A stretch of 64,000 bases of DNA, taken from the NCBI GenBank assembly GCA_035356615.1, contig DAOQSN010000010.1, positions 68,091 to 132,090 of the forward strand, written 5' to 3'. The notes beneath the pieces were generated by a model that was not told where the DNA came from, made no database searches, and saw only the letters and a program-made list of their open reading frames with translations. The DNA is from JAKQDH01 sp029558835 (GTDB taxonomy: Bacteria; Planctomycetota; Phycisphaerae; UBA1845). The position numbers were made by a program, and so were the translations under genes. Positions 34,022 through 43,200 of this stretch are shown piece by piece (position 1 is the first letter of the stretch; every line of letters starts with the position of its first letter).

Positions 34022-34564
34022 ATGATGAACACATGCAAACTGGTCTGTATGGTACTGGCGCTCGGCGCAATGGCTGTTAGCGCCTCGGCGGAGATTGCGG
34101 TCAGTGTGTACCCTGACAGCACGGTGATCGACCTGAACAACCCGATGCCGCCCTACTACGTGGACATCGTGGCGGACATCTCCGCCGCCGATGCCATCGT
34201 AGGCTGGGGGCTGGACCTGAACCTGGCCACCCCGGGCGTGGCCAACTGGTCGTTGGTTGCGGTGGGGTCCGCCTGGTCGGGTGTGGCCTCCCCGGACGGC
34301 GACGGCTTGGCGGGTCTGGCGTTCCCGAGCGCGGTGTCTGGTGACGACGTGCTTCTGGCGCGGGTTGAGGTTTTCCCCCTCGGCCTGGGTGTGACCGGCA
34401 TTGCGCCCGGCGTCACGCTGAATGATCTGACGGAGGGCTTCGTGAAGCTCGGCGGAGCGTCTGTGCCGGCCAGCTTCACTGGCGGTTCGGTGGAAGTGGT
34501 TCCGGAGCCGGCGACGCTGACGTTGCTGGCCTTGGCGGGTCTGGTGGTGCTCCGTCGCCGCTAG
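34022..34564 (+). CDS. Small cohesin-like PEP-CTERM surface protein, copy 1
   Basis: A 180-residue exported protein. Signal peptide to about SASAEIAV; then one ~135-residue beta-sandwich whose order of segments (YYVDIVADI, AIVGWGLDLNL, LAGLAFP, LLARVEV, a final TGGSVEVV strand) resembles a cohesin domain; then VPEPATLTLLALAGLVVLRRR, a PEP-CTERM tail. Start chosen because GGAGG lies in ATGGAGGAGG about six bases upstream. By analogy the sandwich could bind dockerin-like tails while the tail fixes it at the surface. The cohesin resemblance is by eye and needs structure comparison. Two near relatives follow at 38163 and 44460. Confidence 0.85.
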   Translation: MMNTCKLVCMVLALGAMAVSASAEIAVSVYPDSTVIDLNNPMPPYYVDIVADISAADAIVGWGLDLNLATPGVANWSLVAVGSAWSGVASPDGDGLAGLAFPSAVSGDDVLLARVEVFPLGLGVTGIAPGVTLNDLTEGFVKLGGASVPASFTGGSVEVVPEPATLTLLALAGLVVLRRR

Positions 34565-34627
34565 GACGATGCCGGATCGTCCGGCCGGCTTTACTCCGGC
34601 CGACAAAACGCATCTGTACGAACTTCT

Positions 34628-34658
34628 CAGGGGCCGCCTCCGGTGGGGGCGGCCCCTG
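34628..34658 (+). terminator. Terminator hairpin
   Basis: CAGGGGCCGCC pairs perfectly with GGCGGCCCCTG, 64 bp after the first cohesin-like gene, followed by GTGTTT. Confidence 0.6.
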
Positions 34659-34721
34659 GTGTTTGCGCCTGGCCGGGGCCTCAAAGACGACCAACGTTCG
34701 GGCTGCCGGCTCCGGGGCAGG

Positions 34722-34790
34722 GGCGGGACGCCCGTGCCACGACTCGCGGGCCGGGCGCCGGTGCCACGGCTTGGCATGGCAAGGCGGGTG
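34722..34790 (+). repeat. GGGACGCCCGTGCCAC-type repeat R5, copy B
   Basis: GGGGCGGGACGCCCGTGCCA followed by a GGCGCCGGTGCCACGG segment; compare 13031-13104. Confidence 0.5.
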
Positions 34791-34917
34791 GCGCTGGTCC
34801 GGGTGTTCCGATACGGCGGGCGTTACAGCACCCCTGGAACTGGGCGGCGAATCAGCACCGGCGGGCGCGGGCTTGCCGGCCGACCGGCCGTGTGGACAAG
34901 CCGCGGAATCTACCGGC

Positions 34918-34946
34918 TTGACGCGGCGCCGGGCGGGCGTTATGAT
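34918..34946 (+). promoter_or_regulatory. Near-consensus promoter P1 of the first large surface protein
   Basis: TTGACG, 17-bp spacer, TATGAT. TCACGCAC follows 60 bp after the -10 box. Confidence 0.65.
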
Positions 34947-35454
34947 GCCGCTTGTTCTGTGGAATGTCGCGCGAGGGCTTGAGGCAAGTCGGGCGACTGT
35001 TCTCATCACGCACCGGTCTGCACGGGTTGTTTTCCAGCTCGGACGCTGTCGCACACAGGCAAAGGAGCAAGGAGGGTGCACGTGTTGTGCGCCCGCTCAG
35101 GTCAGCGCCGTTCGCAAGAGGCAGGAGGGGTGATTCTCTCACAGTGATTGCCGTCGGCCGTCGAGGTGCCGGGGGGTTGCCCGCGGCGCCGAGCAAACAA
35201 GTCGGAAGCGCGGGCTGACGGAGTGAGGGGAAACCTCCGGTTCGTTTCGCAGAGTGACATAGCGCTGTCAGTCCCTGCTCGGGGCATGTTCCAACGCAAG
35301 ATGGGTCCTAACGGAGCCACCGCATGCGCCGTTGCGCCCCACAACGGCGGGCGAGGCTTGCAGGTTGCCGTCCTGCCCGGCGGCCACGCAGCCTGCGCGC
35401 CTGGTAGATGGTGGGTCCGCGGGTTTGTTCAGAACTGAGAAGGAGGCAAGGAAT

Positions 35455-38010
35455 ATGAGTTGGATGTGGCGAGCAACGTTTGCATTAGGCGTCGCGTTGA
35501 TCTGTAGCGGCGTGCTGTTCGCTGAGACGCCGCTGCCGGGGGACCTGGACCGGGCCACGGCTTTGGCGACGCCGGTGGCCGAGGCTGAGTTCCTGACCGC
35601 GGCCACGTGCGTTGGCGAAGATTGCGGCGCGCCGGACGATGTTAACGGCGGCTTCCGCGACGGCGAGTGCCTGTCCGGGGGTTGCAGCAACTTCAACAGC
35701 AACTATCCGAGCGGGACGTTCTCCACGACTGTCTCAACGTGGACCACGGTCAGCAGTTGCATTTACGGCGGTGAGTACGCTTTCTACAACGTGACGTCCG
35801 GCAACACCTACGAGTGGACGCAGTGCACGGCCGACGGTGGGGCCTGCTCGTTCGACGGGCAGTTGACCCTGTGGGACCAGGCCGGCACGACGGCCTACTG
35901 CTTCAGTGACACCTACTGCGGCGACGACGCGAAGATCCGCTGGACGGCCACCTTCACGGGCGTCGTCCGCGTGCTGGTAAGCAAGTACAACTGCCTGAAC
36001 CAGAGCACCTGTACTACGCTGCGGTGGCGGCTGGATGTGCCGCAGTGCAGCATCACTTGCCCGACCGGGGCGATCACGGAGCCGGAGCCCTGCATCACGC
36101 TGCCGACGCAGGTGACCGACGACGGCTGCAACATGACGCCGAACCAGTTCGTCGACATCTACCCCGGCGATACGTACTGCGGCCAGGCGGCCACCTACAT
36201 GAACGGCACGACTCAGAGCCGTGACACCGACTGGTATCGTCTCGAGCTGACGGCGTGGTCGGAGATCACCTGGACGGTATCGTCCGAGTTCCCGTCGGCG
36301 GTCTTCATCATCAGCGGTGCCTGCGGCGACGTGACGGTGGAGAACGCTGCCTACGGCGGGAACTGTACGCCGGTCTCGGCGGTCAAGTGCCTGCCGCCGG
36401 GCATCTACTACCTGTTTGTGTCGCTGGGCACCTCGACCGGCGGTATTTTCACCGGTTACCCGTGCGGTGATTACAACGACTACTGGGCGGCCGTGACGAC
36501 GGTTCCGTGCAGCAACCCGACGTCGTATTGCACGGCCACGGCGACGACCTGCGATGAGTACGTCAGCCAGGTACAGGTGGCCGACATCAACAACAGCAGC
36601 GCCTGCACGACGGGTGGCTATGCCGACTACACCGCGATCGTCGGCAACATGAGCCCGGGGGTGGGTTACCCGATCACCGTGACGAACGGTAACCCCTATA
36701 CGTCCGACTACTGCGGCGTATGGGTGGACTGGAACCACGACAACTACTTCGCCTATTCGGAGAAGGTGGCGATGGCGGTAAATCCGGGCACTGGTCCGTA
36801 CACCGGCACGATCACGTCTCCGCCCGGGGCGCCGCTGGGTACGACGCGGATGCGCGTCCGTATCAACTACAACGCGGCCGCGCCGGCCTGCGGTAACACC
36901 ACCTACGGCGAGACCGAGGACTACACAATCAACCTCGCGCCGCCGATCGGGGCCTGCTGCCTGGAGACGGCACCGTACTGCGAGGAGATGTTGCAGGGTG
37001 ACTGCACCGGGGTGTTCCTGGGTGCCGGCACCACCTGCGACTTCGGTACGAACTGCAACGCGAACGAGTGGCCGGATGCGTGCGACTTCGCGATGTGCGA
37101 CGCGGAGCCTTGGTGCGACGACTGCAACGAGAACGACGTGCTGGACGTCTGCGATATCGCCGGCGCCAGCGAGGACTGCCAGCCGGACGGCATCCCGGAT
37201 GAGTGCCAGCTCGGCGAGGGCGGCGGCGGCGTCGTCATCGACGAGAGCTTCGAGGGCGCGACCTTCCCGCCGGCCGGTTGGGAGAACATCGCCCTCGACC
37301 TCAACGGGCCGTGGCAGATTTCCACCAACCTGGCCTACGTGCACACCGGCTTGCAGGGTGCGGTCCACCCCTGGAGCACGCCGAACAACGCCGACAGCTA
37401 CCTGCTCACGCCGGAGCTGACCGTTACGCCGGCCACGCTGCACGTGTGGTCGATCGGGTGCTTCGGCCAGACCTGGTGCGACTACTACGACATCGACGTG
37501 ATGATCGTGGTGGGCGCCCCAGGCGGTGGCGATGACATCTTCGTCGGCAACCTGAACGACCTGTGGGTTGACAGCTTCGTCACCTGGATCGAAGCGGTCT
37601 ACGATCTGACGCCGTTGCTGCCGGCGGGTCCGTACCGGATCGGGTTCCGCTACTACGGCCTGGACGGTGACCTCGGCGTCATTGACGACGTGCTGGTGGA
37701 GACTGATCCGCTGCCGCCGTCCAATGACTGCAACGACAACCAGGTGCCCGATGAGTGCGACATCGCCTCCGGTTACAGCCTGGACTGCTGCGGGGACGGC
37801 ATCCCCGACGAGTGCCAGGGCTGCGACCTGAACGGTGACGACTTGTACACGTATGCGGACTTCCTCGAGTTCGTGGATGCGTTCGGCTCCTGTGCGAGCG
37901 ATCCGGAACCGAACAAGTACCGCTGCGAGGCCGACATGGACTGCGATGGGTGTGTCAACCTGAAGGACTACGGCATCTGGCTGGAGTGCTACCTCGACAA
38001 TCTCCCGTAG
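35455..38010 (+). CDS. Large Cys-rich secreted protein with GEVED domain and dockerin-like C-terminus
   Basis: An 851-residue protein with a signal peptide (ALGVALICSGVLFAETP). The body contains one ~135-residue module that includes RDTDWYRLELT and also occurs in the next large protein. A GEVED-type domain follows (CGVWVDWNHDNYF to GETEDYTINL), then a GACC-started Cys-rich module, short DCxxNxxPDxCD / GIPDEC repeats common in planctomycete exported proteins, and a further beta-sandwich. It ends with dockerin-like loops DLNGDDLYTYAD and DMDCDGCVNLKD. AGGAGG lies before the ATG. Probably a matrix or surface adhesin; no enzymatic residues recognised. Confidence 0.88.
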   Translation: MSWMWRATFALGVALICSGVLFAETPLPGDLDRATALATPVAEAEFLTAATCVGEDCGAPDDVNGGFRDGECLSGGCSNFNSNYPSGTFSTTVSTWTTVSSCIYGGEYAFYNVTSGNTYEWTQCTADGGACSFDGQLTLWDQAGTTAYCFSDTYCGDDAKIRWTATFTGVVRVLVSKYNCLNQSTCTTLRWRLDVPQCSITCPTGAITEPEPCITLPTQVTDDGCNMTPNQFVDIYPGDTYCGQAATYMNGTTQSRDTDWYRLELTAWSEITWTVSSEFPSAVFIISGACGDVTVENAAYGGNCTPVSAVKCLPPGIYYLFVSLGTSTGGIFTGYPCGDYNDYWAAVTTVPCSNPTSYCTATATTCDEYVSQVQVADINNSSACTTGGYADYTAIVGNMSPGVGYPITVTNGNPYTSDYCGVWVDWNHDNYFAYSEKVAMAVNPGTGPYTGTITSPPGAPLGTTRMRVRINYNAAAPACGNTTYGETEDYTINLAPPIGACCLETAPYCEEMLQGDCTGVFLGAGTTCDFGTNCNANEWPDACDFAMCDAEPWCDDCNENDVLDVCDIAGASEDCQPDGIPDECQLGEGGGGVVIDESFEGATFPPAGWENIALDLNGPWQISTNLAYVHTGLQGAVHPWSTPNNADSYLLTPELTVTPATLHVWSIGCFGQTWCDYYDIDVMIVVGAPGGGDDIFVGNLNDLWVDSFVTWIEAVYDLTPLLPAGPYRIGFRYYGLDGDLGVIDDVLVETDPLPPSNDCNDNQVPDECDIASGYSLDCCGDGIPDECQGCDLNGDDLYTYADFLEFVDAFGSCASDPEPNKYRCEADMDCDGCVNLKDYGIWLECYLDNLP

Positions 38011-38028
38011 TGGGGTGACGGGAACGGG

Positions 38029-38056
38029 CTGCCTGCCGGGAGACCCCGGCAGGCAG
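38029..38056 (+). terminator. Strong hairpin between large and small gene
   Basis: CTGCCTGCCGGG pairs perfectly with CCCGGCAGGCAG around AGAC. It lacks a T-run and may act as a processing or attenuation site. Confidence 0.55.
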
Positions 38057-38115
38057 TCCCCCCGTTGGGCGGGGTGCACCGCAAAAGCGTAGAACACGGA
38101 CACGAACAACAAGGA

Positions 38116-38766
38116 ACAGACACGCAGCTATATGCCATAGTCGCGTGGAGGAGGATTTACGAATGTTGGATAAGTTCAAAGTGGTATGCCTGGCCTTGGT
38201 GCTCGGTGGGCTGGCGATGAGCGCATCCGCCGACATTGCGGTCAGCTTGAATCCCAGTTACACTCTGATTGACCTGAACAGCCCGATGCCGCCGTACTAC
38301 GTCGACATCGTGGCGGACATTCCCGAGGCCGATGCCATCGTCGGCTGGGGTCTGGACCTGGACGTGGCTCTGCCTGGGGTTGCCGACTGGACGTTTGTGT
38401 CGGTCGGTCCGGCCTGGACGGGCACGCCTGCTCCGGACGGTGACGATCTGGCGGGTCTGGCGTTCCCGACGCCGGTTTTCGGCATGGGTGTCGTGCTGGC
38501 CCGGGTAGAGTTCACGGGTTACAGCGTCGGCCTGACGGGCGTGCTGCCCGGGGTCACGCCGACGGACCTGAACGAGGGCTTCGTGAAGCTCGGCGGCGCG
38601 TTTGTGCCGGCGACCTTCGCGGGCGGTTCGGTGGAAGTGGTTCCGGAGCCGGCGACGCTGACGTTGCTGGCGCTGGTGGGCCTGGTGGTGCTGCGTCGCC
38701 GCTAGGCGTTCCAGCCCGGAACGCGTAGCCTGTTTCGGGGGCCGTTCTCCAGGTGAGAGCGGCCCC
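38116..38766 (+). repeat. 650-bp duplicated block, copy A
   Basis: Covers the second cohesin-like gene with its RBS and terminator. Apart from one T/C difference downstream of the gene it reads identical to 44413-45063. Confidence 0.9.
38163..38705 (+). CDS. Small cohesin-like PEP-CTERM surface protein, copy 2
   Basis: 180 residues; same plan as the gene at 34022 (signal peptide, one cohesin-like sandwich, VPEPATLTLLALVGLVVLRRR tail) with many substitutions in the sandwich, yet identical to the protein at 44460. GGAGGAGG precedes the ATG. It lies 152 bp after the large surface-protein gene, beyond a hairpin, with no strong promoter of its own, so it may be transcribed by read-through. Pairing with the dockerin-ended protein just upstream is the obvious hypothesis. 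Confidence 0.87.
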   Translation: MLDKFKVVCLALVLGGLAMSASADIAVSLNPSYTLIDLNSPMPPYYVDIVADIPEADAIVGWGLDLDVALPGVADWTFVSVGPAWTGTPAPDGDDLAGLAFPTPVFGMGVVLARVEFTGYSVGLTGVLPGVTPTDLNEGFVKLGGAFVPATFAGGSVEVVPEPATLTLLALVGLVVLRRR

Positions 38767-38767
38767 C
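38737..38767 (+). terminator. Terminator hairpin after copy 2
   Basis: GGGGGCCGTTCTC pairs with GAGAGCGGCCCCC (one G-U), loop CAGGT. Confidence 0.65.
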
Positions 38768-38831
38768 CGTTATTGCGCCAGCCGGGCGCGCTGCGTAGCG
38801 GCGGCCTGACGCCGCCAAGTTCAGGGCGTTG

Positions 38832-38959
38832 GGTGCCATGCCCTCACCCGCCGCAGGCGGGGGTGGGCGTGTGCTGCGGCATGCGGAGGCACGCATGCCC
38901 GCGACCGCAGCGGCGGGAAAGCAGGGCACCCACAACGAAAAAGACGCTCAACACGTACT
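38832..38959 (-). repeat. Dispersed ~130 bp repeat R3, copy B, inverted
   Basis: The reverse complement starts GTACGTGTTGAGCGTC and ends GGGTGAGGGCATGGCACC; it matches 1501-1626 along its length. Confidence 0.7.
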
Positions 38960-39700
38960 GCCCTCCGTGGCCGACGTGGTCGTGTTCGAGGGGGAAGGAC
39001 CATATCGCCCGCGGGGAGCGACGCAACGGCAAGGCACGCGCCGGCACGGGCGCGGCGACGGAGCGGCGGTAGCGCCGGCAGGAAGCCGAGTGATTTATTT
39101 TTGTGCGATGGCACCAGTGAGGGCTGTCAGCACTGAGACGGAGGCTGTTGGAACTGGGGTGTTCGCAAATGTGACACTTGGATGCCTTCGGCTCGGCACA
39201 GCCCACAAGCCTTCCTTAAATTCTGACGATAAGAGGGTCGAATGCGCGCGGATGGGTAAGTTGCGATATGGGGCTAACGGTAAGGCCCTATAGTTGCGCG
39301 GGAGGGGCGGACGGCGACGGGACCGACCTTGAACTTGGAACGTGACTACTGTTCGGCCAGGGCGCTCGGCGCGGGTGCGGTGCGCGCGCGTCTGCGCGCC
39401 TGGTTTCGCGGTGGGGCCCCCTGGGGACGCGGTCCGCCGCGGGGGTGTGAGCGATGTCGGTGCGCTCGGGCGGGACGCCCGAGCTACCGGAGCCCGCCGC
39501 GTGCGCGGGGCCGGTGGCCGACAGAGCGTGAACTGAGTGGATAGCGTCGGAGTAGCCTGAGGCACTAGTCTCAGATGAACAGGTAGGCGCATTTCACGTT
39601 GAGCGGCGGCAGGGTTCGTTGGTGCCGCCAAATGCGACATGGAGGTCGCAAAAAGATTCGCAGGGTGGCGAAAGCCCAGCGGAGTTATGGGCATTTAGGC

Positions 39701-39730
39701 TTGACGTGGGACCCCGCAGGTAAGTAAGAT
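39701..39730 (+). promoter_or_regulatory. Promoter P2 of the second large surface protein
   Basis: TTGACG, 18-bp spacer, TAAGAT. TCACGCAC follows 59 bp after the -10 box. Confidence 0.6.
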
Positions 39731-40257
39731 GAGCTTCGTCCGGTACAGGACGGCGCGAGAACTCGGGCAATTGCGGTAGCCGTTTTTTTCACGCACCGGC
39801 GACTGCGGTTGACCGGGGGTTCGGACGCGGTTCCGTTAACGGTCGAGAGCATTGGAGCGGGGTTGGCGCGCGTTGTGCGGTTCGTCGGGCAAGCGCCATG
39901 CAACAGAAGAGGCAGGGGATTGCAGGGGGAAGATGGTCTCCGACGCAAAGCACGACTGAACGCTGAGGCGTGGCGCGATGGGCGCGGCGCCCAAGGTGAC
40001 TGCGTCCGCGGACCGGAGGAGCCGGCAGTGCAGGGGGGAACCGGCGTCTTGGGTTTCCGCGTGACGGGGTCTGGCCCTGCTCGGGGCAGGTGTTAGGAGC
40101 GAGAACAGTTGGGGGGGAACCACCGAACGGACGATCAGGCCCCACGAAGGAAACGGGAGAATGCGGGCCGCCGCCCTGCCCGGCGACCGGCCAAGGTGTT
40201 TTGACGAGTGATAAGGTGGCCCCACAACTTGCAAGAGTATTGAAGGAGGCAACACAG

Positions 40258-43200
40258 ATGAGTTGGAAGTGGCGAGGAACTTTGGTTTTGGGCGTCGCGC
40301 TGTTCTGTAGCGGCGTCCTGTTTGCCGACACGCCGCCGGCGGCCGAGACGATCGCGAACCCGATGGCGACGGTGGCGAACACGGGCGTGACGGACGTCAA
40401 TCGCAATGAGGCGAAGCCGCCTATTGCCGAGGCGAACGTGGGTGTGTCCGCGGCGGCGGTGAGCGTCAAGGCGGAAGAGACCCCGGTGGCGAAGCTGCCG
40501 GCTTCGGACAAGCCGGCCGGCATCGACATGCACTCGCGGGCCTGCCTGCAACCGCCGAATTATGATCTGGAGATCTTCCCGACGACCTCGTGGCAGACGA
40601 CCGGTGAGATCGTGCTGCCCAACGCCGGGGACTGCTACATCGTCAAGATCGCGATGGATGCGACGCAGGGGTATGACTTCTCCTGCTGCGTCAACGACGC
40701 GGTAGGCGGCAGTGCCCCGACGGGCGACTGCGACTACACGATGTTCGACAGCAGCGGCACCCAGTTGTGGTACATCGACGGGCCGTCCGCGTGCGGGTAC
40801 GACGCCACGACGCTGGGCTCCGCCTATGCCCAGTGGCACCCGCCGGCAAACGGCGATTACTACCTGATGGTCGAGGACTACTACGGCAGCACCATCACCT
40901 TCACGATGGCCTACAAGCGGGTCGGGGAGTGCATGATTGACTGCCCGACGGGCGGCATTCCTGAGGGTGAGCCGGACTGCTACGATGAGTATGTGGACAG
41001 CTTCAACGGTGGCTGCAACAGCGCGCCGCCGTACCCGTTCTCGCCGATCGCCTGTGGCGACACGATCTGCGGGAAGTACGGGACCTACCTGTACCAAGGC
41101 AACAGCTACCGCGACACCGACTGGTACGTGTTCACGCTGACCCAGGCGCAGCAGGTCACGTGGACGGTGACGGGCGAGGCGTCGAACTATGCCTTCATCC
41201 TGACCGGGGTTTGCCCGACCACCGTGATTGCGCAGGGTGGCCCGGCGAGCCCGTGTGATCCGGCGGTGGCGACCGCGGCCTTGGGGCCGGGGACCTACTA
41301 CGTCTGGGCCGGACCGTCGGTCTTCACCGGCGTGCCCTGTGGCAAGGACTACGTGGCGACCCTGACGTGCACGGATCTGCCCACCGGGGCGTGCTGCGTC
41401 AACGAGGAGTGCGTGGCGACGACGACCCAGCCGGACTGCCCCGGCACCTGGTTCGCGGGCGAGAGCTGCCCGAGCTTCGAGTGCCCCGGTTGCATCGACT
41501 ACACGGTGGATGCTCCGGGCACCTGGAACGGCACCACGTGCGGTGCGGGCAACGACTGCGCCCTGCGGCCTAGCGAAGAGGTCATCTACGCGGTCCAACT
41601 GCCCTACGTGTCGAACTGGCGGGTGTCGCTGTGCGGATCCTCGTTTGACACCTACCTGTACGTGGGGACCACCTGCTGCGGGCAGGAACTGGGTTACAAC
41701 GACGACTACTGCGGCGTGCAGTCGCAGCTCGACGTTGCGAACGTGGGCGGCACGATCTACGTCGACATTGAGGCGTACGGCAGCGCCACCTGCGGCGACT
41801 ACATTCTGACGGTCACGGACGTGGCCTGCAGCCTGACTTGCCCGACGGGTGGTATCCAGGAGGGTGAGCCGGACTGCTACGACGGCTACGTGGATATGTT
41901 CAACGGCGGGTGCAACAGCTCGCCGTACGTCTTCTCGCCGATCGCCTGCGGTGATACGGTCTGCGGGAAGTACGGGACCTACCTGTACAACGGGAGCAGC
42001 TACCGCGACACCGACTGGTACCAGTTGGTGTTAGCGCAGGACATGACCGTGACGTGGGAGGTCACGGGTGAGGCCGCGACGGCGGCGTTTATCCTCACCG
42101 GGACCTGCCCGACCAGCGCGCTGGCCTCGGGGACGGCGGACGCGTGCGGGACGGCGACGGTGTCGGCCATCCTGGCTCCGGGTACGTACTACCTGTTCGC
42201 CGGGCCGAACGTGTTCACGGGCGTACCGTGCGGGGCGGACTACATCGCCACCCTGGCGTGCGAGCCGTACAACCCGAACCCGTGCGATACCTGTGCGAAC
42301 GCGTGCGTGATCCCGTCGGTGCCGTATGACACGACGGGCAATAGCTGCGGTTTCGTGAACAACTACGACGAGGTGTGCCCGTACAGCGGTTCGACCGCGC
42401 CGGATGTGGTGTACTCGTTCACGCCGGCCACGGACATGTACGTGGACATCAATCTGTGCAACGACGGCACGGACTATGACACGAAGTTGTACGTGTACGA
42501 GGACGTGTGCCCGGGGACGGTGGTGGGCTGCAACGACGATGCGTGCTCGACGCCGCAGTTCCCGTCTGCCTATGTCTCTCGGCTGCCTCTGGTTGCGCTG
42601 AGTGCGGGGCACACGTACTACATCGTGGTGGACGGCTATGGCACCAACTGCGGCAACTATCACCTGACCATCATCCCCGCGGAGGTTGAGGAGTGCCCGC
42701 CGGGGGCGACGCTGGAGAACGAGCCGGTCTGCTACGATGACTACGTTGACCTCACGAACGGCGGCTGCAACAGCGCGCCGACGTATCCGTTCCAGCCGAT
42801 TACCTGCGGCGAGACGTACTGCGGCGAGAGCGGGACGTACCTGTACTCGGGCAGCAGCTACCGTGACACCGACTGGTTCGCGCTGGATCTGACGGCCACC
42901 AGCACGCTCACCTGGAGCGTGTGGCCTACCTTCCCGGTGCAGGTCTTCATCATCAACGGCGGCAGCGGGAACTGCTCGGACTACTCGATCATCGCGAGCG
43001 CCTCGGGTCCGGCTGCGGCGTGGGTGACCATCTCGGTCGAGTGCGCTGAACCGGGTCTGTACTGGATGTGGGTCGGCCCGAGCTCGTTCTCGGGTATCGC
43101 CTGCGGTTCGGACTGGATCGGCGTGCTGGATTGCGACCCGTGCACGGGTGCCTGCTGTCTGCCGGAGGCTCCGTTCTGCACGGTGGTGGATTCGGCCACG

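Larger units (their letters stand above)
34565..35454. other. Intergenic region with terminator, repeat, promoter and ~500-base leader
   Basis: After the terminator and repeat R5 comes promoter P1 (34918-34946) and a leader of about 500 bases to the large surface-protein gene. The leader shares TCACGCACCGG (35006-35016), a CCCTGCTCGGGGCA block and a CCTGCCCGGCG block with the leader at 39731-40257. Confidence 0.55.
38768..40257. other. 1.5-kb intergenic region with repeat, promoter P2 and ~530-base leader
   Basis: No supported gene. The first part holds repeat R3; 39100-39700 shows nothing I recognise. From P2 (39701-39730) a long leader runs to 40258. It has a small hairpin (CGTCC...GGACG), a run of seven Ts (39783-39789) and the TCACGCACCGG sequence shared with the other leaders. 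Confidence 0.5.

Noticed and set aside
35734..38112. 792-residue minus-strand frame opposite the first large surface protein
   Set aside because: Composition (Val/Arg/His-rich, no domain) is typical of an antisense shadow of a Cys/Asp/Thr-rich gene.
39942..39951. GACGCAAAGC, reminiscent of the GEMM-I c-di-GMP riboswitch core, in the P2 leader
   Set aside because: The required GGCAAACC-type segment and the hairpin spacing are not in place, and the sequence is missing from the sister leader at 34947-35454.
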